From Begonia masoniana (lineage: Eukaryota; Streptophyta; Magnoliopsida; Cucurbitales; Begoniaceae), in contig CM039512.1 in the NCBI GenBank assembly GCA_022432975.1, positions 39,433,936 through 39,497,935 of the forward strand: a DNA stretch of 64,000 bases, in the 5' to 3' direction. Shown here one piece after another: positions 14,641 to 25,640 of this stretch. Each line of letters opens with the position of its first letter. The stretch's first letter is position 1. Made by a program: the position numbers and the translations under genes. The notes beneath the pieces are model-generated. The model was not told the DNA's origin. It worked only from the letters and a program-made list of their open reading frames with translations, and made no database searches.

Positions 14641-17151
14641 AACCTAAGTTATCCATTTCACCTTCAAGGTTTTATCTAGAAATGATGAGAACGACGTGTA
14701 TTGAGGACCCAATACCCCTCATTAATACGTCATTAAGATTTAGTAAAGCGTTTGAAGTAGTACAAGAAACTTCACTTCAATCGATTTATTCGAACAGAAC
14801 TGAACGTATTAAGCACATGAGGTTCACTGTTACATGACTTGTGGTTAGAACCTAAGTTATCGATTTAACCTTCAAGGTTTTAACTTGGAGTGGTGAGACG
14901 ACATGTATTGAGTACTTAATAACCTTCATGGACTCGTAATTAAGAGTTAGAAAAGCGTTTGAAGAAGTGTAAGAAACTTCACTTTAATCGATTTGTTCCA
15001 ACAGAACCGAACGTATCAAGCCAATGAGGTTTACTGTTACATGACTTGTGGTTAGAACCTAAGTTATCCATTTCACCTTCAAGGTTTTAACTTGAAGTGA
15101 TGAGAACGATGTATATTGAGGACCCAATAACCCTCATGGACGCGTAATTATGATTTGGTAATGCGTTTGAGGAAGCATTAGAAACTTCACTTCAATCGAT
15201 TTGTTCCAAAAGAACTAAACGTTTGAAGCAAATGAGGTTCACTGTTACGTGACTTGTGGTTAGAACCAAAGTTATCCATTTAACCATAAACGGTTTTAAC
15301 TTTGAAGTGGTGAGAACGACGTGTATTGAGGACCTAATAGCCCTCATGGACGCGTAATTAATATTTTGTAATCCGTTTGAAAAAGTATAAGAAACTTCAC
15401 TTCAATCGATTTGTTCTAACAGAACTGAACGTATCAAGCAAATGAGGTTCACTGTTACATGACTTGTGGTTAAAACCTAATTTATCCATTTCACCTTCAA
15501 GGTTTTATCTGGAAATGATGACAACGACGTGTATTGAGGGCCCAATATCCCTCATGGACACGTAATTAAGACTTAGTAAAGCGTTTGAAGAAGTATAAGA
15601 AACTTCACTTTAATCAATTTGTACCAAAAAAATTGAACGTATCAAGCAAATGAGGTTCACTGTTACATGACTTGTGGTTCGAACCTAAGTTATATATTTC
15701 ACCTTCAAGGTTTTAACTTGAAGTGGTGAGAACGACCTGTATTGAGTACCTAATAAACTTCATGGACGCATAATTAAGACTTAGTAATGCGTTTGAAGAA
15801 CTATAAAAAACTTCACTTTAATCGATTTGTTCTAACAGAACTGAACGTATCAAGCAAATGAGGTTCACTATTACATGACTTGTGGTTAGAACCTAAGTTA
15901 TTCATTTCACCTTCAAGGTTTTAACTTGAAGTAGTGAGAACGACCTGTATTGAGTACCTAATAACCTTCATGAACGCGTAATTAAGACTTAGTTAAGCGT
16001 TTAAAGAAGTATAAGAAATTTCATTTCAATCGATTCTGTTCTACAGAACTTAACGTAATCTGAAAGTGAGTTTCACTATTGCATGACTTGTTGTTAGAAC
16101 CTAAGTTATCCATTTCACCTTCATGGTTTTAACATGAAGTGGCGAGAACGACCTATATTGAGTACCTAATAGCCTTCATGGACGCGTATTTAAGACATAG
16201 AAAAGCGTTTGAAGAAGTATAAGAAACTTCATTTCGATCGATTTGTGCTAACAGAACATAACGTATCAAGCAAATGAGGTTCACTGTTACATGACTTGTG
16301 GTTAGAACTTAAGTTATCCATTTCACCTCCAAGGTTTTAACTTGAAGTAGTAAGAACGACCTGTATTGAGTACCTAATAACCTTCATGGATGCATACTTA
16401 AGACTTAGTAAAGCGTTTGAAGAAGTATAAGAAACTTCACTTCAATCGATTTGTTCCTACAGAACTGAACGTAACAAGCAAGTGAGGTTCACTGTTACAT
16501 GACTTGTTGTTAGAACCTAAGTTATCCATTTCACCTTCATGGTTTTAACATGAAGTGGTGAGAACGACCTGTATTGAGTACCTAATAACTTTCATGGACG
16601 CGTATTTAAGACTTATAAAAGCGTTTGAATAAGTATAAGAAACTTCACTTCAATCGATTTGTTCCAACAGAACATAACGTATCAAGCAAATGAGGTTCAC
16701 AGTTACATGACTTGTGGTTAGAACCTAAGTTATCCATTTCACATTCAAGGTTTTAACTTGAAGTGGTGAGAACGACGTGTATTGAGTACCTAATAACCTT
16801 CTTGGACGTGTAATTAAGACTTAGTAAAGCGTTTGAAAAGTATAAAAAACTTCACTTCAATCGATTTGTTCTAACAGAACTGAACGTATCAAGCAAATGA
16901 GGTTCACTATTACATGACTTGTGGTTAGAACCTAAGTTATCCATTTCCCTTTCAAGGTTTAAATTTGAAGTGGTGAGAAGGACGTGTATTGTGGACCCAA
17001 TAACCCTCATGGACGCGTAATTAAGATTTGGTAATGCATTTGAAGAAGTATAAGAAACTTCACTTCAATCGATTTGTTCTAAAAGAACTGAACGTATCAA
17101 GCAACTGAGGTTCACTATTAGATGACTTGTGGTTAAAACCTAAGTTATTAT

Positions 17152-18675
17152 CATGCTCCAAAGGGGACCTTCAACAGAACGGGGAACGACCTAGCCTGAA
17201 AAGGGCTAGATCATCCGACCCTAAATCTCATTCACTTAAAAGAACACGCAGCAGAAAGTTTATAAACTAACATAAAGTCAGGTTCCCAAAAATATAAATT
17301 AAACATGTCCAACAAGAGACACCAGATAATGTGATGATATACGTCCAAAAAAATATCTAAATATCAAACGACTTACAATCTCAAAAGAAATTTAAAATGA
17401 AACTTAAAGTAAATTCTTGATCATTCACTGATAACTAGTCCTCTTGATTCGATCCTGAAAAAAAAAATAGTCGTTTGGGATGAGTCGACTAAACTTAATA
17501 GAGATAGGGTTTATTTCCAGCAGTTATAAAATATTATGCAGAAATTTAATGAAAATATATTTTTCAATTTAAATAGGTGATCGGTGAAAATGGAGCCTCT
17601 CACGGACCCCGAGCACACTGTGCCATAGGCCAAAACATCGACATGAGGCGGTCGCATGCCATAATTACCCTGATCAGATTTAGGGTTTCGCGCCCAAGGA
17701 CACGGTTCTTCAGCTGTTTTATTACTTCTAGTTAAAACCACACAATTTTTATCAATGATAAAATAATGCAGTTGATAAATGTGTGAAAGAACAATAGTAC
17801 CAAATTAAATGAATATTTTATGCCAAATAAATGAATTAAAAATAATAATACTTAACTGAAAAATAAAATAAACCCCTACCTCGAGTGCACTTACAACATG
17901 TCAAAACCTGATAATTCCAAGTCTCAATAATCAATGATCTAAAAGTCCAAACTTTTAATTTAGCAAGTTGGTTCCTAAGAAAACAAAAATTGAACTTTGG
18001 GTTAAAATCTACTCATCAACCACTCTTTACCATGCAAATGTACTATGCATCCATAAATTTCTCAAACCCAACAGAACAAGGGAAACAAAATATTAAGTTT
18101 TGGGTTCTTACCCAAAAAGTTAAAAATTTCCAACTCTCTAATTAAACCTCCAACGCAGTTACAAATCTTTAGTCCGCAAAAATTTCTTCCTCTGTAAAGA
18201 GAGCTAAAATGTTATAATTTAACAATATATAGAGAGCTAAAGTCCTATAATTTAACAATAGAGCAACACTTAATCCAGAGACTTAACCAGTGAAGATTTT
18301 TAATCAAACAAATTTTGGAAATAACCAAACAGTCATTATTATCCAACTGAAAATTGCAGGAAGAAAACAATTTTATGAAAGGGAAATCACTCACCAATTT
18401 TCGAGCACAGGGTTGAACCGCCAATTTGTTTTACAAAGTTGAAGAGAAGAAGACAATGAGTGTTTTAAAACAAAAATCGTTGGAATCTGAAACCAAATCG
18501 TCGCCGGCCGATTCCCTCTCGCTCCTCTGCTCACGGCTATCTCAGCAAGTAAAAACGTTTATGCTGAAGAATTTTCATAAGGGTTTTATAAAGGTAAGTT
18601 AATGGTTGTACACGTGGCATGTGAGAAGAAAGAAAATTACATTCTTCTCCTCCAAAACAAATGCTGGGTTTCACA
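17152..18675 (-). mobile_element. Solo-LTR-like insertion in the satellite
   Basis: This 1,524 bp segment interrupts the satellite in phase: block 1 stops in AAGTTAT and block 2 resumes at TTATCC. The 5 bp ATTAT is found on both sides (17147-17151 and 18676-18680), although a shorter TTAT duplication would also fit. Read on the minus strand it begins TGTGAAACCCAGC, like a Ty3/gypsy LTR. It contains a transcribed-leader-like stretch (CGGCCGGCGACGATTTGG) and a GC-rich segment around 17590-17700. It ends near GGAGCATG rather than a clean CA, so the exact 3' boundary is unsure. There is only one copy and no internal region, hence solo LTR is preferred. The small minus-strand frame at 17511-17741 has no recognisable domain and is not called as a gene. 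Confidence 0.65.
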
Positions 18676-20639
18676 ATTATCCATTTCACCTTCGAGGTTT
18701 TATATTGAAGTGATGAGAACGACGTGTATTGAGGACCCAACAACCCCCATGGACGCGTTATTAAGATTTAGTAATGCGTTTGAAGAAGTATATGAAACTT
18801 CACTTCAATTGATTTGTTCCAGCAGAACTGAACGTATCAAGCAAATGAGGTTCACTAGTACATAACTTGTGGTTAGAAGCTAAGTTATCCATTTCACTTT
18901 CAAGGTTTTAACTTGAAATGGTGAGAACGACCTGTATTGAGTACCTACTAACCTTCATTCACGCGTAATTAAGACTTAGCAAAGCATTTGAAGAATTATA
19001 AGAAACTTCACTTCAATCGATTTGTTCCAAAAGGACAGAACGTATCAAGCAAATGAGGTTCACTGTTAGATGACTTGTGGTTAGAACTTAAGTTATCCAT
19101 TTCACCTTCAAGGTTTTAACTTGAAGTGGTGAGAGCGACGTCTATTGAGGCCCCAATAACCCTTATGGACGCGTATTAAGATTTAGTAATGCATTTGAAG
19201 AAGTATAAGAAACTTCACTTCAATCGATTTGTTCCAAAAGGACAGAACGTATCAAGCAAATGAGGTTCACTGTTAGATGACTTGTGGTTAGAACCTAAGT
19301 TATCCATTTCACCTTCAAGGTTTTAACTTGAAGTGATGAGAACGACGTGTATTGAGGACCCAATAACCCTCATGGATGCGTAATTAAGATTAAGTAATGC
19401 GTTTGAAGAAGTATAGGAAACTTCACTTCAATCGATTTGTTCCAACAGAACTGAACGTATCAAGCAAATGAGGTTCACTAGTACATAACTTGTGGTTAGA
19501 AGCTAAGTTATCCATTTCACTTTCAAGGTTTTAACTTGAAATGGTGAGAACGACGAGTATTGAGGACCCATTAACCCTCATGGATGCAAGAAGTATAGGA
19601 AACTTCACTTCAATCGATTTGTTCCAACAGAACTAAATATATCATGCAAATGAGGTTCACTGTTACATGACTTGTGGTTAGAACCTAAGTTATCCATTTC
19701 ACCTTCAAGGTTTTAACTTGAAGTGGTGAGAGCGACGTCTATTGAGGCCCCAATAACCCTTATGGACGCGTAATTAAGATTTAGTAATGCATTTGAAGAA
19801 GTATAAGAAACTTCACTTCAACCGATTTGTTCTAAAAGAACTGAATGTATCAAGCAAATGAGGTTAACTGTTACATGACTTGTGGTTAAAACCTAAGTTA
19901 TCCATTTAACCTTCAAGGTTTTAACTTGAAGTGATGAGAACGACATGTATTTAGGACCCAATAAACCTCATGGATGCCTAATTAAGATTTAATAATGCGT
20001 TTGATGAAGTATAAGAAACTTCACTTCAATCGATTTGTTCCAACAGAACTGAACGTATCAAGCAAATGAGGTTCACTGTTACATGACTTGTGGTTGGAAG
20101 CTAAGTTATCCATTTCACTTTCAAGGTTTTAACTTGAAGTGGTGAGAACGACGACTATTGAGGACCTATTAACCCTCATGGATGCATAATTAAGATTTAG
20201 TAAAGCATTTGAAGAAGTATAAGAAACTTCACTTCAATCGATTTGTTCCAAAAGAACTGAACGTATCAAGCAAATGAGGTTCACTGTTACATGACTTGTG
20301 GTTAGAACCTAAGTTATCCATTTAACCTTAAAGGTTTTAACTTGAAGTGGTGAGAACGACGAGTATTGAGGACCCATTAACCCTCATGGATGCATAATTA
20401 AGATTTAGTAATGCGTTTAAAGAAGTATAAGAAACTTCACTTCAATCGATTTGTTCCAAAAGAACTAAACGTATCAAGCAAATGAGGTTCACTGTTACAT
20501 GACTTGTGGTAAGAACCTAAGTTATCCATTTTACCTTCAATGTTTTAACTTGAAGTGGTGAGAACGAACTGTATTGAGTACCTAATAACGTTAATGGATG
20601 CGTAATTAAGACGTAGTAAAGCGTTTGAAGAAGTATAAG
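18676..20639 (+). repeat. Satellite array block 2, subfamily A
   Basis: About 9 monomers continue block 1 in the same orientation and register. One monomer is short: at 19587 about 28 bp are missing between GGATGC and AAGAAGTATAGG. The block ends in ...AGTATAAG. Its last five bases (20635-20639) are the left target duplication ATAAG of the following LTR element. No gene is seen. Confidence 0.96.
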
Positions 20640-21191
20640 TGTAGCGACCCTTACACTATTCCTAATTTTTACTGTATTTAATTTTTTTTTATACTTAAAA
20701 CTTTAAACCTAACGTTCGAGCGGAAATAAAACTTTGAAAATCGGAATCATTGAAGTTTATGCTTTTAAACCATTTAACAAAACTTAAAAACAATTTAAAT
20801 AACAATTAAAACTAAATAAAACAATTAAAAACAGTGGAGAAACAATAGGCCAACAATTTGAGGGCAAAAGGGACATTCGTCCCCAAAAGCATAGGGGCGA
20901 TCGATCGCCCAAAACAGGCGATCGATCGACTGTTGAAAAAAGTGAGGGGCGATCGATCGCCCAAAACAAGCAATCGATCTGTAACACCCGCGAATTTTCT
21001 GTACGTGCGTAGCCTTAGATTAGACGTGTTAGGCGAGTTCAATTATTCAAATTTAGTAATGTGCATTGAAGAGTAATAGAGAAAAGAGAAGTGGAGGTGT
21101 TGACCATTCAAACTAAAACAAGTTGAAAAGTCAAAAGTATTTAGTTTAAAAAGTCAATGTATAATTTAACCAATAAGAAAGGACTTGGAAA

Positions 21192-21360
21192 GATTGCATG
21201 AGGATGAGGTGGATGGCAGCCACGTGGGAGGTTATTAAAGGATGCATGAGGGTGAGGTGGATGGCAGCCACGTGGGAGGTTATTAAAGGGACAAGTGGTG
21301 GGTGCATGAGGGGGAGGTGGATGGCAGCCACGTGGGAGGTTATTAAAGGGACAAGTGGTG
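21192..21360 (+). repeat. Three-copy minisatellite with G-boxes in solo LTR
   Basis: Three near-identical units run at 21192-21240 (49 bp), 21241-21300 (60 bp) and 21301-21360 (60 bp). The first lacks the GGACAAGTGGTGG tail. Each contains CCACGTGG, that is the core CACGTG at 21221, 21269 and 21329. CACGTG is the plant G-box bound by bZIP and bHLH factors. The position near the LTR start fits a U3 enhancer array, but that role is inferred. Confidence 0.85.
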
Positions 21361-22480
21361 GGTGGATTTTATAATTTGGAAGAAATTTGTGGAGGTAAAG
21401 AAAAAGGAGAAAAACTTTATGTTAAAATTAGGTTTTTTTCAACTTTCTTCCTCATTTTTGGTTCTCTCCTCCACGAAATTTCCAGCCCCTCTCCTCCTCC
21501 ATTTCATCCATTGTGACAAGGGTTTTTAAGGTAAAAAATTATGGGTTTTGGTTTGGTTTCACTTAGGTGTTGATTTGTGAGTGTTTTAGTGAGTTTTAAG
21601 TGGGTTTTGTGAGAATTTGGAAAACCCTAAAGGGGGATTCCGAAAATTTCACTCCCTTGGTTATTTTTCTTCCTCTTGTGATGATTAAAGCTTTGAAAAT
21701 GTTAGTTTAGGTTGTTTGAGTGATTAGATTAAGGATTGGATGGAAGTTACACAAAAACCAATTTTTAGCAAATGTGTACCCGGTTCTGTTTTTGTGTGTT
21801 TGGTTCGGCCAAGTTGGTTGTTTGGTTAATTTGAGTATTTCAATGGATAGTAGACGTGTAGAGGTTTACGGATTGGGGTGGCACGTCGAAATCCATTGAG
21901 AAACGAATAAGTTGTGGCCGTTTGAAGTTGGACGGTTGGAAATTGTGTGAAAATCGGGTTTGAGTGTTTTAGGTTGAAAAGTGATATTGGTTTGCTTTAG
22001 TTGGTTTCTTTAGAATTCCTTAGGTTGTTACTAAGTGATTTTGTTCTTATTTGTTAGGTAATTGCACGAGTGAATTATCGGACGAAGTGAATAATTGAAT
22101 TGCGAGCTACCAGGTAAGTAGTGGAGTGCTTGTTTGTTGCCTTCGGGCCTACACCATAGAATGGTAGGGATTGTTTGTTTGTTTGCTGTATTTTAATTTG
22201 TGTCATGCATCGTGTGTCATGCATCATCGTTTTCTAACTACGAAACCACGTGTTTTGCATGCTTGAGTGGTAAGAATGAATTGAAAGATAAGAAAATTGA
22301 TATGCAACCTGGTCTCGAGTATAATAGCCTCGTCGGGCACGTGGCTCGCTGAGCACCCCGCGGGGGATTTACTTGAGATGCTATGCTAATGCACATAATG
22401 TGTCGTGAGTATGAATGCCTCGATATGTTCGTGCTTGAAGACACAATGAGGATTCTATGATCGATTGAGGGAGATTTGGT

Positions 22481-22575
22481 TGGCCGTCCAGGATTGTGTT
22501 AGGGCGTGTGCCTCCGGTCTTGCTCCGTGGGTCAAGGTGTGGCCGTCCAGGATTGTGTTGGGGCGTGTGCCTACT
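22481..22575 (+). repeat. 59 bp direct repeat in solo LTR
   Basis: The stretch GGCCGTCCAGGATTGTGTT, continuing into GGGCGTGTGCCT, occurs at 22482 and again at 22541, spacing 59 bp. A shorter direct repeat (TATGTAGATATTTGG, twice) lies at about 22876-22908. These are internal LTR minisatellites with no coding content. Confidence 0.8.
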
Positions 22576-23337
22576 TGATTCACATGAAAGTGGAAGATAA
22601 ATGTAACCAGAACGAGAAGAAAACAACAGAGTGTGTAGAAACTGCATGTTAGGGTTGAGTCGCGCATTTAGTGTGTATTATGCATTATTTCCCTACTTGC
22701 TAAGCATTAGGCTTATTTTGGTGTTCTATGGTGTAGGTGACGACTATTATACAGGTGAGGTAGACGAGACCGTCGAGGATTAGGCCGCAGTCGGAGGAGT
22801 ACGAGGTCGCCGGTGCAGGCTATTGTTGGGGCGTCTTAACCACTGTTTTCCTCGGGTTTGTGGGAGGTTGCTATTTTGTATGTAGATATTTGGTATGTAG
22901 ATATTTGGTGGGTGTTCTAAGTTATTTTGATGAGTTAACTTGTTTAAATTGTGGTAGGTTTTGGTACATTTTGGTACATTGCATTTGTAAATGTTTTCGT
23001 AACTGTTTTGACGGGTTGCGAGTTAATTGTGTTGATGGATAATGGTTGTAAGTGTTTGTGGTTTGAACTAGTTTGATTCCTGGTTTCCTGGTTTTAATTG
23101 CAGGTTTTGGTTTATCGAATTTTAGGCGTTATGCCGTCCGTTTTTATTTTAAATTCTTTTTAAAATTTTCCTATTTCCAAATTATTTTCACCCGACATTT
23201 TACGACGTATTGTAAACGTACTTTGGGCACGTCCGAAAACTGAGTCGAAAAATTATCGAAATTTTTTTATGTCGTTTTAAACGCGGGTTGGGTTTGCAAT
23301 GTGACGAACCGAGCCGGGGCAGGTTCGGGGCGTTACA

Positions 23338-23478
23338 CGATCGCCCTAGACGATCAGCCTTTTTTGCCAGCGATCACCTCTCCAGGCGATCGCAGATCGC
23401 TTGCCACCAAGGAGGGGTGATCGATCGCCCAGAACAGGCGATCGATCGCCAAGCTCTCTGGAATTTTTCCAGAGAGCT
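23338..23478 (-). repeat. GATC-palindrome cassette and hairpin, E2 3' LTR
   Basis: Variants of GCGATCGATCGC and GGCGATCGC are clustered here and in the other part of the split cassette at 20895-20979. At 23452-23478 lies a perfect inverted repeat with 12 bp arms (AGCTCTCTGGAA and its complement) separated by 3 bases. The same arrangement sits in the other E2 LTR at 29222-29443 and, in diverged form, in the LTRs of element E5. Confidence 0.85.
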
Positions 23479-25627
23479 CGGCTCCCCTTTTCCTTTTCTT
23501 CTTTCTTCTTTCCTGCATACTCCTGACACAACTTCACAATTTATTAATACAAATTATACATGCCTCACAATCATACATTTCAACGTTTAATCTCTCAGTA
23601 CTCTTACATCCACCATTATCTCGCTCAAACCAACTCGAGTCACAATTCAAACAAAATACGTTTTCACGAAAACAAACCGCGTGCATCCGTTTAAAAACTA
23701 AACGTTTCCTCCTGTTTTAAAATCACCAAGCGGTTATAAAATAAGTTTCTAAAACATTTAAAAACTTCGAAACATAAACCTATCAACTAATCCAGATCCA
23801 AACATCCTATAATATTCTATCTGTACAAATATTTTACCTAACATTTTCTATCCCAAAATAACCCAAAATACCTACATACGTCCCTACGAGTCATGAAACG
23901 CCTCGACTGAACCAGTAAACCCCCGCGAGCCATCCTTCGTCAACTGCATCACTCCTCGGGTGGAGGGATCTCATCCTCACCTATATCCTGATCACCTACA
24001 CCATATAGACAATCTATGAGCTAAAGGCTCAGTAAGTTTCGTAAATGCAATGCATCCTGTGCGTATGAGTTTCAGAAATCATGCAACATTTTCTTATAAT
24101 TACGTTGCATACATATTGTCACCGAGATATCAACCCACTAAATGGAGAGGATTCATCCCGCGGTCGGATAACCCTTTCTATCTAGCAGAGGGGGGTACAT
24201 GCTCATTTATACAACAGTCATGCCCGAGCCTCACCTCGCGCAACCAAATAATAGATTTCGTAGATTCATTTAGTTTCAGGCGATGTGGTATTGTGACAGA
24301 CCCCTTTGTGCCTACACAATAGATCAATAGCCCCCTTTCAGGCCACATCTCTTCTCATGAAATCATCGTGCGGAAGTTTATTTTCTATGCTCATTTAAAA
24401 AAACATGATGCATGAACACGTGCATAACATAACATTCAACATATGTACCATCAAGACAACAACAGCATAGTTTATATTCAACATATATACCATCAAGACA
24501 ATAAAATCATAACTTATAAAGGAACTAATCTTAACTACCCAACCAAAGCATATAAAAAAGCAATTCACCAATGATCCTCGACGCGACTTCGACGTACGGT
24601 TTAGGCCAATCCGCCCTAGTAAGTCACGAGAACTTACCTGTCGTTTGTAGCGCACTGAGCTCCGTCCACGAGCGTTGTTCACCTAAGGCAATACACAACA
24701 ATCGCCGTTAATACGAGTTTAAACCGTTAAATGTCCAAATTTAACCAAACCTTAACTAAGGAAATTTTTTCCTAAAATTCTAACTTAGCTCAATAAGGCG
24801 ATTTACCAAGCAATTCGCGCTTGTAAATTTCTAAACTCCACTAATGGAGATCCTTAAGCTCCAAATATCCAGTTTTCAACCTAAACACCGTATACACTAT
24901 AGATTTCGTCCAATAATGTTTAATACTTTCAATATAATCACAAATACGGTAATCCTACCTGATTTCTAACTTTAAACCACGTTTTTCACAAAACCCTAAA
25001 CGGAACCCTAATCGTGTAACTTCGTAAAAACCAAACAATAACACTGTAAAACAATAGATTCATACTTAGGGTCGGGTTTAGAGGAGAAAACGTGAAGGAT
25101 CGGAGGTCGATCGAAGAGCGTTGGTCGCCGGAATGGAGAAATCGCTGCGGGAGGAGAAATTGTCGCCTGGAGGAGGAGTTGTAGAGAGAATCGCGTAAGT
25201 GTGAAGGAGGAAGAAAGAAAATGTTGTTTTTAATTTAATTTTGACTTTGCAAATTACAATTCCGCCCTTCCTTTGTTTTTATATTAGTTTCGTCCTTTGT
25301 TTCGTTAATTAGCTAACGATTCGATTTCTCCAAATTTCCTTATTTTACCAATATATCCAACTCATTGTCACGGTCCTTTTAAAAATGTCCGTTCGCAAAT
25401 CGGACCTCGTTTACTATTTTTACTAAAATGTCCTTTATATTACGATAAACGTAATTCTCGTAAAATTAGCGTTACAACTCCTAAAATTCCCGAAATTTTC
25501 TTAAAATCCATATTAATTATTAGGATCGTAATAACGCTTTCTGTTAGCAAAACAGACTTGATTTGACATATTTACAAAAATACCATTTATAATAAAATAT
25601 TAATATCCCGTAAAGCTGGGTATTACA

Positions 25628-25640
25628 TTCCATCCACCTT
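25628..25640 (-). other. Polypurine tract of E2
   Basis: On the minus strand the purine-rich tract AAGGTGGATGGAA directly precedes the 3' LTR start TGTAATACCC. Just upstream is GAGGACAAAATTTT, matching GGGGACAAAATTCC at the same place in E5. It would prime plus-strand synthesis. Confidence 0.75.

Larger units (their letters stand above)
1..17151 (+). repeat. Satellite array block 1, ~208 bp monomer, subfamily A
   Basis: This is a head-to-tail tandem array of about 82 monomers, by length. Period was measured on the landmark CCTTCATGG: for example 223, 432 and 638, giving 209 and 206 bp. Every monomer carries recognisable blocks such as CAATCGATTTGTTC, GTATCAAGCAAATGAGG, TTACATGACTTGTGG and AAGTTATCCATTTCACC. 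Two variants are interleaved: one reads GACCTGTATTGAGTACC, the other GACGTGTATTGAGGACCC. Divergence between neighbouring monomers is clearly higher than at the right end of the window. Short reading frames here, such as 1627-1818 and 14631-14837, are chance products of the repeat. No gene is seen. The last 5 bp (ATTAT) appear to be a target-site duplication for the next insertion. Confidence 0.97.
20980..23337 (+). mobile_element. Nested solo LTR, 2.36 kb
   Basis: A single LTR of 2,358 bp begins TGTAACACCCGCG and ends GGGGCGTTACA. It is flanked by the 5 bp duplication CGATC (20975-20979 and 23338-23342). The other E2 LTR shows the unoccupied site. No internal region, primer site or second copy is present, so it is the product of LTR-LTR recombination. 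The TGTAACACCC start is common in plant Ty3/gypsy LTRs of the Tekay/Del kind, but the clade cannot be fixed without coding sequence. It contains two minisatellites, entered separately. The small frames between 22238 and 22667 are antisense readings of LTR sequence. Confidence 0.92.
20640..25627 (-). repeat. 3' LTR of E2, split by a nested solo LTR
   Basis: The LTR consists of 20640-20979 plus 23343-25627, about 2.6 kb once the nested insertion and one target duplication are removed. It aligns along its whole length with the right LTR at 28998-31556, which shows the uninterrupted empty site. It retains two segments of roughly 30 bp that the right LTR lacks, near 20705-20735 and 23858-23890. 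On the minus strand it begins TGTAATACCCAGC and ends GGGTCGCTACA. Small reading frames within it (for example 24050-24322 plus and 24395-24682 minus) show no domain and are taken as chance. Confidence 0.92.

Noticed and set aside
1627..20600. Small frames of 60-90 codons in the satellite (for example 1627-1818, 7746-7937, 14631-14837, 18602-18865)
   Set aside because: They are chance readings of the monomer that appear only where a variant loses a stop; neighbours do not keep them.
24050..24322. 90-codon plus-strand frame in the E2 LTR
   Set aside because: It is on the antisense strand of the LTR, has no recognisable motif, and the corresponding stretch of the other LTR (about 29990-30260) is interrupted.
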